Below are positions 1 to 8,812 of a DNA stretch of 64,000 nucleotides, piece after piece. Position numbers and translations under genes: made by a program. Positions within the stretch are counted from its first letter, which is position 1. The number at the start of each line of letters is the position of its first letter. The DNA comes from JABDBE01 sp963832245 (GTDB lineage Bacteria > Acidobacteriota > Terriglobia > Terriglobales > Acidobacteriaceae). The notes below the pieces were generated by a model. That model did no database searches and had not been told where the DNA came from. It was given only the letters and a program-made list of their open reading frames with translations. Location of the stretch: the NCBI GenBank assembly GCA_963832245.1, contig CAWHTG010000004.1, positions 62,001 to 126,000 of the forward strand, in the 5' to 3' direction.

Positions 1-957
1 TTTGTCGGGGAACTTTACGATCTTGTCTTCGATCGAGGGACAATATCGTGGGCCAATGGATTGAATCTGGCCGCTGTACATGGGCGAACGATGGACGTTC
101 TCGCGAATGATGCGCTGCGTTTCCGGCGTCGTCCAGGCAATGTAGCAAGGGACCTGCGAATCGTGATGAGCGACCCGCTTGGTGCGGAAGCTGAACGGAG
201 TGGGGTCGGCGTCGCCGGGTTGAAGCTGGAACTGCGACCAGTCGATGGTGCGCCCGTCGAGGCGCGGAGGAGTGCCAGTTTTAAGGCGGCAGCCGCGCAG
301 TCCGAGTTGCTTCAGAGATTCTCCGAGCAGAACAGCGGCGGGTTCGCCCGAGCGTCCAGCGGGATATTGTTGCTCGCCGCAGTGAATGAGTCCGTTAAGG
401 AAAGTTCCGGTGGTAATGATGGTGGCGCTGGCACCGACAGTGCGGCCGTCGCGAAGTTTGATGCCGCGGCAGATTCGGTCGTTGGTCGTTGGTCGTTGGT
501 CGTTGGCAAGAGCGCCTACTTCAGCGGCGTTAGCCAACGACGAACGACCAACGACCAACGACTCTTCGACGATGAGATCCGCCACTTCCGCCTGCTTGAT
601 CTTTAGATTTGGCTGCGATTCGAGCACCTCGCGCATCTTCAGCCGATACGCTTGCTTGTCGCATTGAGCGCGGGGAGACCAAACGGCCGGTCCTCGAGAA
701 GTATTCAGCAGGCGGAACTGAATGCCGACCGCGTCGGTGACTTCGCCCATGATGCCGCCTAGGGCGTCGACTTCGCGAACGAGATGTCCTTTGGCAATTC
801 CGCCAACGGCGGGGTTGCAGGACATCTGCGCGATGAGGTCTACGTTCAGCGTGTAGAGGGCAGTCTTGAGACCCATGCGCGCCGCAGCCATGGCGGCTTC
901 GCATCCGGCGTGACCAGCGCCGACGACGACGACATCGAAATGTTCGGTGAATTGCAT
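1..957 (-). CDS. mnmG: MnmG (GidA), tRNA U34 carboxymethylaminomethyl modification enzyme, 5' part only
   Basis: This is the N-terminal 319 codons of the FAD-dependent MnmG subunit, which with MnmE modifies the wobble uridine of several tRNAs. The gene runs off the left edge. The start is the ATG at 957. The N-terminus carries the FAD-binding motif GAGHAGCEAA, followed by the MnmG signature SCNPAVGGIAKGHL near residue 50 and TTGTFLNGLIHCG further on. An unusual 29-residue segment (about residues 133-161) sits between VADLIVEE and the returning conserved sequence. It is encoded by an interspersed inverted repeat and has no counterpart in ordinary MnmG. The reading frame is kept because the insert is 87 nt long. 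Confidence 0.93.
   Translation of the reverse strand, partial: MQFTEHFDVVVVGAGHAGCEAAMAAARMGLKTALYTLNVDLIAQMSCNPAVGGIAKGHLVREVDALGGIMGEVTDAVGIQFRLLNTSRGPAVWSPRAQCDKQAYRLKMREVLESQPNLKIKQAEVADLIVEESLVVGRSSLANAAEVGALANDQRPTTNDRICRGIKLRDGRTVGASATIITTGTFLNGLIHCGEQQYPAGRSGEPAAVLLGESLKQLGLRGCRLKTGTPPRLDGRTIDWSQFQLQPGDADPTPFSFRTKRVAHHDSQVPCYIAWTTPETQRIIRENVHRSPMYSGQIQSIGPRYCPSIEDKIVKFPDK
475..562. repeat. Inverted repeat (family B) inserted in frame in mnmG
   Basis: The left arm is made of tandem GTTGGTC units and the right arm of the complementary GACCAAC units, with a central spacer of about 28 nt, so the element can form a long hairpin. On the coding (minus) strand it is open and encodes 29 residues rich in Asn, Asp, Thr, Arg and Val. 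A related but less symmetric copy lies inside selD at about 11612-11645. Confidence 0.85.
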
Positions 958-995
958 CTATGGTCTCTATTCTAGCAATGAGTGGGCGAGGATGC

Positions 996-1112
996 GGCTG
1001 TCTAGCGGAGCAAAGCTCCGCAGGTGCCCGTCCGATAAGCAGACTTGGGTCAGCGCAATCCGACTGTCGAGCTTCGCTCGACCGGACAGCCGAGGGCGGC
1101 TGTCCCCACGTG
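996..1112. repeat. Short palindromes between mnmG and the TIG-protein gene
   Basis: The 166-base gap between the two divergently read coding ends holds a small hairpin (GCGGAGCAAAGCTCCGC, about 1005-1021) and a second palindrome of the form GGACAGCC..GGCTGTCC (about 1083-1104). Such gene-end palindromes recur across the window. No gene is seen here. Confidence 0.55.
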
Positions 1113-1123
1113 TTTCTTGCTGC

Positions 1124-2080
1124 CTAGAACTGCGGGCCGCCGATGTCGGTGAAGGTGGCTTCTTGCCATTGGTCGGAGGGGAAATACCAGTTGCTGGCTC
1201 CGGCTTCGTGGTTGTTTCCGCCAGAGCCGTAGGCGATGGTCGGCGTACGCCAATAGTCCATGCCCATTTGCAGCAGGGCTCCCTTAGAAATTTTGACGCG
1301 GGCTTTGACGGTACAACCTTCGAGGCTGCCGGAAGGTAGCGCGGCTCGGGGCGATGCGCTCCAGAAATGCCAGACGCGATCCGGGCGTTGGCCGACTGGG
1401 AGTACGACCGGTTGATCTGATCGAGCGCTGCCGCTGCGCGGCAGGACCGGGTCTGAGACCCGGTCCCACACATTCTTTTGCCCAATAGGCATACGGTCGT
1501 GCTGATCGGTGCCGAACCACGGCGCACGACGATAGAGTCCCCCGCGAACGCTGGCCTTGTCATCGTTGAGAATTACGTCTCTGCCGTCTATTCGGCACGT
1601 GAGCTGCGTCGAGGCAATCTCTATTTCGGCGGATTCGTAGCCGGGGACGCGTGTATCGGCGATTGCGATTCCCCACAACAGTGCTGACTTGAAGTTGCGC
1701 GGTCGGGGCTCCGCGTTCACGTAACCAGCTTTGTAACTAACCTCGTCGGGAACGCGCGGATCGTTGGAGATGATGAAGGCGAATGGACTCGAAGCCCGGC
1801 CTCGTGGTGTGACCACTGTGATAGTGGACGTCTCGCTCTTGTGCGGGATAAGCACTACAAGTTCTTCCGGAGAAACGAACGTGAACGCTGAGCTGGTGCT
1901 GCCAAAGAGAACCGCCGACGCGTCCTGTAAGTTTTTGCCGATGATTTCTACACGAGAGCCCTCCGGCCCGCTGGTGGGAAAAATACGGAGAATTTCGGGG
2001 CGCGTTTGCGCGCCGGCGGCTACGCACAGAGTTGCGGTCAGCGCTCCAAAAACGATCGCAGCTCGCATTCCCATCTTCAC
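1124..2080 (-). CDS. Secreted IPT/TIG-domain protein
   Basis: A 318-residue protein with an N-terminal signal peptide (hydrophobic stretch ending in AGAQ near residue 25) followed by an Ig-like TIG domain at about residues 28-105 (ILRIFPTSGPEGSRVEIIGK is the typical TIG opening). The rest is not a family I recognise. TIG domains are found in cell-surface and exported proteins, so a surface or periplasmic role is inferred. Residues about 202-215 (NVWDRVSDPVLP) are encoded by a family J palindromic repeat and are probably foreign to the ancestral protein. In-frame ATGs also exist at 2074 and 2068. Confidence 0.75.
   Translation of the reverse strand: MKMGMRAAIVFGALTATLCVAAGAQTRPEILRIFPTSGPEGSRVEIIGKNLQDASAVLFGSTSSAFTFVSPEELVVLIPHKSETSTITVVTPRGRASSPFAFIISNDPRVPDEVSYKAGYVNAEPRPRNFKSALLWGIAIADTRVPGYESAEIEIASTQLTCRIDGRDVILNDDKASVRGGLYRRAPWFGTDQHDRMPIGQKNVWDRVSDPVLPRSGSARSDQPVVLPVGQRPDRVWHFWSASPRAALPSGSLEGCTVKARVKISKGALLQMGMDYWRTPTIAYGSGGNNHEAGASNWYFPSDQWQEATFTDIGGPQF
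1444..1475. repeat. Family J palindrome in the coding sequence of the TIG protein
   Basis: The core GGACCGGGTCTGAGACCC continues as CGGTCC, a near-perfect palindrome with a short tail ending in CACACATTC. Similar GGGTC..GACCC palindromes occur at 11664-11690, 17828-17853 and 54671-54700. Confidence 0.75.
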
Positions 2081-2097
2081 ACCTGCGTTTAGTGGTG

Positions 2098-2127
2098 CTA
2101 GCGCGGGCGAGGACGCCCGCGCCTACA
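2098..2127. repeat. Palindrome GCGCGGGC-GAGGA-CGCCCGCGC
   Basis: An 8-9 bp stem with a short loop lies in the intergenic region upstream of the CADD-like gene and the divergent TIG gene. It resembles the other interspersed palindromes and not a terminator, because no T tract follows. Confidence 0.6.
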
Positions 2128-2252
2128 TTATCGGACGGGACTTGCTCGACTCTCGCTTGAAACTGCTCCTATCGTCCGAGAAATTCCCGGATTGGAGATA
2201 TTTGCATGCGACCGATTCCATCCGTATATTGGAGTGTCTTGGAGGCGCAATC

Positions 2253-2957
2253 ATGAATAGTGAGCAATTCTTTGAACAATTAGATACGCGGGTCGCGAAG
2301 TATGACCTGCTTTGCCATCCTTTTTATCAGGCATGGAGTGCCGGTGAGCTTACGCGCGAGGATCTGCGGGAGTACGCGCAGGATTACTACCACCACGTGG
2401 AGGCTTTTCCCATATACCTGGCGGAGTTGGCGATCCGCCTCGACCAGAGCGAACTCCGCCGCACGGTACTGGCCAACATGACGGATGAGAAAGGCATGGC
2501 GGACGCGTCGGGCGAGAAGTCAGCGCCACATTCAGAGCTTTGGCTGGACTTTGCTGAAGGCATGGGTGCGCGACGCGACATGCGTGGACACGCTCCGGTG
2601 CCTGAGATTAGGGAGCTGACTTCATTCTTCCATCACGTGGCTAGCGAGGGCACGCCAGAAGAAGCGCTGGCCGCTTTCTACGCCTATGAATCGCAAGTAC
2701 CGCAAGTCGCAAACGTGAAGGCGCGTGGCCTGCGAGAAATGTATGGAGCTGACGAACGCGTCACCTCGTACTTCACCCTGCACACAACGGCGGATGTTTA
2801 CCACTCGAAGGTGTGGCGTCAGCAGTTATGGAAACGGTTGAAGTCGAATCCGCAAATGGCAGAGCGGGCGCTGACAGCTGGAGAGAATGCCGCCAAGGCG
2901 CTGTGGCGGGCGCTGGATGGAATCGAGACGCGGCGGAAGGAGAAGGTGGCGGCATAG
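2253..2957 (+). CDS. CADD-like heme-oxygenase-fold protein, probable pABA synthase
   Basis: A 234-residue helical diiron protein related to Chlamydia CADD (TenA/PqqC superfamily). CADD makes p-aminobenzoate for folate from its own side chains. Iron-ligand candidates are E79, H93, E146, H177, D181 and H184, and the spacing H-x3-D-x2-H at the end matches CADD. Y25 in HPFYQAW matches the sacrificial tyrosine (Tyr27 in CADD), and K156 matches the lysine amino donor (Lys152). The start at 2253 is chosen because the homologous protein begins there; the open frame extends further upstream without family similarity. A thioesterase gene follows 108 bases downstream. Confidence 0.85.
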   Translation: MNSEQFFEQLDTRVAKYDLLCHPFYQAWSAGELTREDLREYAQDYYHHVEAFPIYLAELAIRLDQSELRRTVLANMTDEKGMADASGEKSAPHSELWLDFAEGMGARRDMRGHAPVPEIRELTSFFHHVASEGTPEEALAAFYAYESQVPQVANVKARGLREMYGADERVTSYFTLHTTADVYHSKVWRQQLWKRLKSNPQMAERALTAGENAAKALWRALDGIETRRKEKVAA

Positions 2958-2990
2958 GCGAAGATACGAACCAGGAAATGACGGATAGAG

Positions 2991-3009
2991 GACGGGCGCA
3001 TCGCCCGTC
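2991..3009. repeat. Family A palindrome
   Basis: GACGGGCGCATCGCCCGTC is an 8 bp perfect stem with a 3-base loop, lying between the CADD-like gene and the thioesterase gene. It is one of six family A copies (others near 3601, 4511, 6068, 11691 and 34566). Confidence 0.8.
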
Positions 3010-3065
3010 CGGCAGAGCTGGTGATTCGATACAATCATTGGCTCTTTCTTTTTGGGAGAGTTTCT

Positions 3066-3461
3066 ATGGCGAAAGCAATGCCCATTGGCGCGCGCGGCAT
3101 CGCCGAGGAGACGGTTAAGTTCGAGCACACATTGACAGCACATCATCCCGAACTGCCGCCAGTGTATTCGACTCCAGACATGATCCGGCTGATGGAAACG
3201 GCGGCGTTCCATGCGCTGCAACCTTACTGCGAAGGCGACGAGATTACCGTGGGCACGGCAATCCACGTGGAGCATCGAGCGGCCAGCGGAATCGGGTCGC
3301 GGATACGGGCGGAGGCGGTGCTGGAATCGTTCGATGGAAAGTTCTACGTGGTACGCGTGACTGCATGGGATGACGTCCAGGAGATTGGCCGTGGGACCGT
3401 GGGTCGGGCGGTAGTGAGTGTGGGGAGGTTTTTGCAGAAGATGAACAGTCAGAAAAAATAG
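3066..3461 (+). CDS. FlK-like hotdog-fold thioesterase
   Basis: A 131-residue single-domain hotdog protein like the fluoroacetyl-CoA thioesterase FlK and related acyl-CoA thioesterases. T36, E44 and H70 match the spacing of the FlK catalytic trio (T42, E50, H76), seen in YSTPDMIRLME and IHVEH. The start at 3066 follows a GGGAGAG ribosome-binding site; an upstream in-frame start at 3021 is less likely. The substrate cannot be told from the sequence, and resistance to fluoroacetate itself should not be assumed. Confidence 0.8.
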   Translation: MAKAMPIGARGIAEETVKFEHTLTAHHPELPPVYSTPDMIRLMETAAFHALQPYCEGDEITVGTAIHVEHRAASGIGSRIRAEAVLESFDGKFYVVRVTAWDDVQEIGRGTVGRAVVSVGRFLQKMNSQKK

Positions 3462-3550
3462 TTGGGACCCGATCGTTTCGGTCTGGACCGATTCGCGGAT
3501 TCAGAGCCAGGCGAAGGATCTTCATTCGCCGTCAGTCAGGCAAGTTGCAT

Positions 3551-3625
3551 AGATTCTTCGCTTCGCTCAGAATGACAATCATTCGTTTTGCTCGACCTAA
3601 CGGCGAGTCGCCCGTCACCACACTT
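3551..3625. repeat. Two interspersed repeats (families H and A) upstream of the PEP-mutase family gene
   Basis: The left part contains CTTCGCTTCGCTCAGAATGA (family H). The right part contains GGCGAGTCGCCCGTCACCAC (family A with its usual CACCACACTT tail). Together they fill most of the 180-base gap before the next start codon. Confidence 0.7.
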
Positions 3626-3641
3626 AACAAATAGGAATCCC

Positions 3642-4487
3642 ATGACTGATATCGAAAAGCAAAAAACTCAGGCTCATGCATTTCGCGCGATGCATCATGG
3701 TCCCAGGATTCTTCTGCTGCCCAATGTTTGGGATGTAGCGAGTGCCCGCATTCTCGAAGAAGCGGGGTTCGGCGCGATGGCGACCACCAGCGCTGGGATC
3801 GCTTTTTCGCTGGGCTATCCAGACGGACAGAAGATTTCGCGCGAGGAGATGCTGGCCAGTGTGGCGCGAATTGTCCGGGCCGTGAAAGTTCCGGTGACGG
3901 CCGATGTCGAGGCTGGCTACGGCAATCGCCCTGAGGATGCCGCCAACACTGCACGTGGCGTTATTGAGGTGGGTGCGATCGGAATGAACCTCGAGGATGC
4001 AGCCGATCAACCTGGGCAGCTTGTCGACTTGTCATTACAGTTAGAGAAGATTCGTGCGGTCCGCGAAACTGCGTTGAAGTTGGGCGTGCCGGTGGTGCTG
4101 AATGCGCGGACAGACGTGTATCTGGAGCAAATAGGCGCGCCTGAAACCCGATACGCCGAGACCGTCCGGCGGTCACTAGCCTTCGACGAGGCTGGAGCCG
4201 ACTGCGTGTTTGTGCCTGGACTGCGCGATTCGGAAACAATTTCGCGGCTGGTGCGGGATTTGGGTTGTCCGCTGAATATTCTTGCGGGACCAGGATCTCC
4301 GCCGGTGCCCGAACTGGAAAAGCTTGAGGTTGCGCGCGTGAGTTTGGGATCCGGTCCGATGCGTGCGACCCTGGGACTCGTACGCAGACTGGCGGAGGAA
4401 TTGAAGATGACAGGAACCTACGCCGCCCTCGAGGGCGCTCCGTCGCATGCCGATGTGAACCGGATGCTGGGGCGGGCCAAAGACTGA
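3642..4487 (+). CDS. Isocitrate lyase / PEP mutase family protein
   Basis: A 281-residue TIM-barrel protein of the PEP mutase/ICL superfamily, whose members make or break C-C or P-C bonds in 2-oxo acid-type substrates. Conserved pieces are LPNVWDVASARI (residues 26-37), PVTADVEAGYG with the metal-binding Asp/Glu (about 83-93), and NARTDVY. The KKCGH loop of true isocitrate lyase is absent, so this is one of the broader family members of uncertain substrate. The ATG at 3642 is preferred over an upstream in-frame start because the upstream codons lie in a repeat. Confidence 0.85.
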   Translation: MTDIEKQKTQAHAFRAMHHGPRILLLPNVWDVASARILEEAGFGAMATTSAGIAFSLGYPDGQKISREEMLASVARIVRAVKVPVTADVEAGYGNRPEDAANTARGVIEVGAIGMNLEDAADQPGQLVDLSLQLEKIRAVRETALKLGVPVVLNARTDVYLEQIGAPETRYAETVRRSLAFDEAGADCVFVPGLRDSETISRLVRDLGCPLNILAGPGSPPVPELEKLEVARVSLGSGPMRATLGLVRRLAEELKMTGTYAALEGAPSHADVNRMLGRAKD

Positions 4488-4510
4488 GGGCTATCCCCAC
4501 ATGATTCAAA

Positions 4511-4535
4511 GGAGACGGGCAAGTCGCCCGTCTCC
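4511..4535. repeat. Family A palindrome at the 5' end of tilS
   Basis: GGAGACGGGC and GCCCGTCTCC arms flank a 5-base loop. The copy overlaps the open frame upstream of the likely tilS start, so an upstream ATG at 4501 would add repeat-encoded residues to TilS. Confidence 0.8.
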
Positions 4536-4563
4536 ATACGACCTCTGGTTGTACTATGTTGCC

Positions 4564-6051
4564 GTGGAGAGGCTGCGGCAGGACGTACTCGAATATGTTC
4601 GGAAACATGAACTCCTGAAGGCCGGGGACCGCGTGGGGGCTGCAGTCTCGGGAGGCGCGGACTCGGTTGCGCTGCTCCGTCTGCTACTGGAACTGCGCAA
4701 GGAAGTTGGCATTGTTCTTTCAGTGGTTCACTTCAATCATCAGTTGCGAGGGGCTGAGTCCGACGGGGATGAACAATTTGTGGCCGCGCTGGCCCAGCAA
4801 CACAAGCTGTGTCTGCTCCATGAAACTGGTGATGTGGCCGCGCATGCGGCGGAAAAACATTTGAGCCAGGAAACGGCGGCGCGCGAAATGCGCTATCGGT
4901 ACTTCCGCCAATTGCTCCTAGAAGGCCGATTAAACCGCATTGCTACCGGGCACACGCTGGACGATCAGACGGAGACGGTGCTGCTTAAGATCGTTCGCGG
5001 AGCGGGTAGCCGCGGCCTGGCGGGGATCTATCCCCAGTTGGCGGTGAACAGCCGTCAACTGTCAGCTCTCGGCTCTCAGCAAAGGCCGAAACCCGAGACC
5101 TCCATTGTTCGCCCCCTGCTTGGAAACAAGCGTAAAGACCTAGAGGCTTACCTTGTTAACTTGGGACAGAGCTGGCGGGAGGACAAGAGTAATCGCGACT
5201 TGCGGCACACGCGCAATCGAGTGCGGCACGGGATTCTGCCGCGTTTGGAGCGCTACTTGAACCCGGCGGTGCGTGAAGCTTTGGGCGAGACTGCGGAAAT
5301 CGCACGAGCCGAGCAGGAATACTGGGAAAAGGAAGTGGCGCGGGTGCTGCCGCTGGTTTGGAAAGCGGCGGGACGCAACCGCGACAGCCGGCGATACACC
5401 GGTGCTGCCGGAGGTGTGCTTTGCCTGTCGGTACTTGTGGACTTGCCTCTGGCTATGCAACGACGAGTGATCCGAGCCGCCAGCGAATCTTTAGGTGTAC
5501 AGCTCGACTTTCAGCATGTGGAAGCGATTCTTGCACTCTGCTCGAAGCCGTGCGGATCGGTTGTTGTATTGCCGGATGAATGGGTAGTGTCACGGAACAA
5601 GAGCGAGTTGCGGGTGGAGTCGGGCGGGGGAACACCGACGGAATCCCATTATGAATATCGTCTTTCGGTGCCTGGAGTGGTCGAAATTCAGGAGACGCAA
5701 TCGCGCTTTGAAGCAGTATTGGTTTCGGGAAACGACGCCAAAGGTTATAATCCCGAGGATTTGATGGGGCGATCGCAGTTAGCGGCAGAACTGAAAGTTA
5801 GGAACTGGCGTCCCGGGGATCGCTTCTGGCCGGCACACACCAAGGCCGCTAAGAAGATCAAGGATCTGTTGCAAGAGCGGCACGTGGCGGGCCCTGAACG
5901 GAAACTATGGCCGGTAATCGTGAGTGGAACGGAAGTGGTGTGGGTTCGCGGCTTTCCCGCGCCGGCACAATTGCGGCCAGGCAGCGTTCATGACATGGCA
6001 GTCTTGCTACGCGAGACAGGGCTAAAGGGCCAAGTTGATTTCGGTGATTAG
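4564..6051 (+). CDS. tilS: tRNA(Ile)-lysidine synthase TilS
   Basis: TilS adds lysine to C34 of tRNA-Ile(CAU), changing its identity to read AUA. The PP-loop ATPase motif SGGADS is at residues 29-34, followed by HFNHQLRG and the GHTLDDQTETVLL segment. The C-terminal substrate-binding region includes WRPGDRF. Start choice: the GTG at 4564 gives the normal N-terminus; the in-frame ATG at 4501 would prepend a repeat-derived leader. About residues 161-178 (between GLAGIYPQLA and SIVRPLLG) are an extra segment made of a family E repeat. tilS-hpt-ftsH order is the same as in Bacillus. Confidence 0.92.
   Translation: MERLRQDVLEYVRKHELLKAGDRVGAAVSGGADSVALLRLLLELRKEVGIVLSVVHFNHQLRGAESDGDEQFVAALAQQHKLCLLHETGDVAAHAAEKHLSQETAAREMRYRYFRQLLLEGRLNRIATGHTLDDQTETVLLKIVRGAGSRGLAGIYPQLAVNSRQLSALGSQQRPKPETSIVRPLLGNKRKDLEAYLVNLGQSWREDKSNRDLRHTRNRVRHGILPRLERYLNPAVREALGETAEIARAEQEYWEKEVARVLPLVWKAAGRNRDSRRYTGAAGGVLCLSVLVDLPLAMQRRVIRAASESLGVQLDFQHVEAILALCSKPCGSVVVLPDEWVVSRNKSELRVESGGGTPTESHYEYRLSVPGVVEIQETQSRFEAVLVSGNDAKGYNPEDLMGRSQLAAELKVRNWRPGDRFWPAHTKAAKKIKDLLQERHVAGPERKLWPVIVSGTEVVWVRGFPAPAQLRPGSVHDMAVLLRETGLKGQVDFGD
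5044..5095. repeat. Family E repeat segment inside tilS
   Basis: The stretch with CAACTGTCAGCTCTCGGCTC matches the CAGTCAGC/CTCAGC pattern of the family E repeats near 47232 and 60187. It encodes about 17 residues rich in Ser, Gln and Leu, between two blocks that are adjacent in ordinary TilS. Confidence 0.6.
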
Positions 6052-6067
6052 AGCTCGGCTCACACCG

Positions 6068-6090
6068 GACGGGCGAGTCGCCCCTCGCCA
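6068..6090. repeat. Family A palindrome between tilS and hpt
   Basis: GACGGGCGAGTCGCCCCTCG is an imperfect copy of the family A core, filling part of the 67-base gap before hpt. Confidence 0.7.
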
Positions 6091-6118
6091 CGATGAAACC
6101 CTGAAACTAGGCTAAACT

Positions 6119-6658
6119 ATGAGCGCCAATCCAAAGCCTGAGCAGCTGCGCATGGTCATCCCCACGGAGCAGATTCAGAAGCGCGTGCGGGAAATGGCGC
6201 GGCAGATCTCCTACGACTATCAGGGTAAAACCATTCATGCCCTAGCGTTGCTCGAAAATGGCTTCATTTTTATGGCTGACCTGGTGCGGGTTTTGGAAGT
6301 ACCTGTCATCTGCCAGTTCATTAAGCCGCGGTACCGCAGGGAGCAAGAGAACACCGCGGCGGGCTTTCTGGAAATCATTTTTAGCCACGAACTCGCCATT
6401 GTTGGCCAGCATGTTTTGCTGATCGAGGGGCTGGTCCATTCCGGCGTAACCAGCGAATTCCTGATGAATGACCTGCGAGGCCGGGGAGCCGCATCCGTCA
6501 AACTCGCCACTTTGCTGGACCGCCAATCGGCCCGCAGAGTACAATTGCAACCAGACTATTTCGGATTTTTGGTGGACGAAGCTTTTCTGGTGGGTTATGG
6601 GTTGGGTTCTCCCGAACAGACGCACCGCAACCTACCGTATTTGGCGGCTGCAAGCTGA
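6119..6658 (+). CDS. hpt: Hypoxanthine phosphoribosyltransferase homologue with altered active-site loops
   Basis: A 179-residue type I phosphoribosyltransferase related to HprT, which salvages hypoxanthine/guanine with PRPP. Its place between tilS and ftsH supports the identity. The fold is recognisable (LLENGFIFMADLVR, VGYGLG..HRNLPY), but the PRPP loop reads IEGLVHSGVTS. The usual Glu-Asp pair is E103-G104, and the position of the catalytic Asp is H107. The flexible SSYGG-type loop is replaced by RYRREQENTAAG, and the Asp after VGYGL is Gly. Catalysis may be lost or changed. In Bacillus, TilS and HprT together activate ftsH expression, so a regulatory role is possible. Confidence 0.75.
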   Translation: MSANPKPEQLRMVIPTEQIQKRVREMARQISYDYQGKTIHALALLENGFIFMADLVRVLEVPVICQFIKPRYRREQENTAAGFLEIIFSHELAIVGQHVLLIEGLVHSGVTSEFLMNDLRGRGAASVKLATLLDRQSARRVQLQPDYFGFLVDEAFLVGYGLGSPEQTHRNLPYLAAAS

Positions 6659-6662
6659 GTTT

Positions 6663-6686
6663 TCACTGTGACTTAAGTTACAGTGA
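6663..6686. promoter_or_regulatory. 24-base near-perfect palindrome upstream of ftsH
   Basis: Outer arms TCACTGT and ACAGTGA enclose the inner palindrome ACTTAAGT, with only one mismatched pair between them. It starts four bases after the hpt stop codon and lies about 150 bases before ftsH. A T tract (CTTTTTT) follows at 6697-6703, so it could be an hpt terminator hairpin or an operator for a dimeric regulator. Confidence 0.5.
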
Positions 6687-6833
6687 GAAGTCCATTCTTT
6701 TTTCCATCAGAAGCGTTAGAATGAGTCTGTTGGTAATTTCCTCTATCCAATCCCCGCGGCTGGCATCTAATTACGGTGGGGGAGCCCCAGTTGCGTTTTT
6801 GGAAACAGGACGCAACTTTTTCAGGAGTTTTAG

Positions 6834-8741
<1,908 letters not shown>

Positions 8742-8767
8742 AATTAATCATCAGCAGTTACCAAAAT

Positions 8768-8800
8768 GGGGCGGCCTTGATAGCCACCCCTTAATTTTTT
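8768..8800 (+). terminator. Rho-independent terminator after ftsH
   Basis: The hairpin GGGGCGGC..GCCACCCC (loop CTTGATA) is followed by TTAATTTTTT. It ends the tilS-hpt-ftsH direction of transcription just before the convergent aldo/keto reductase gene. Confidence 0.8.
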
Positions 8801-8812
8801 CGGTTCTGTTCT

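Noticed and set aside
475..562. CRISPR-like tandem GTTGGTC units
   Set aside because: Units are 7 bases, directly abutting and arranged as an inverted repeat, without spacers.
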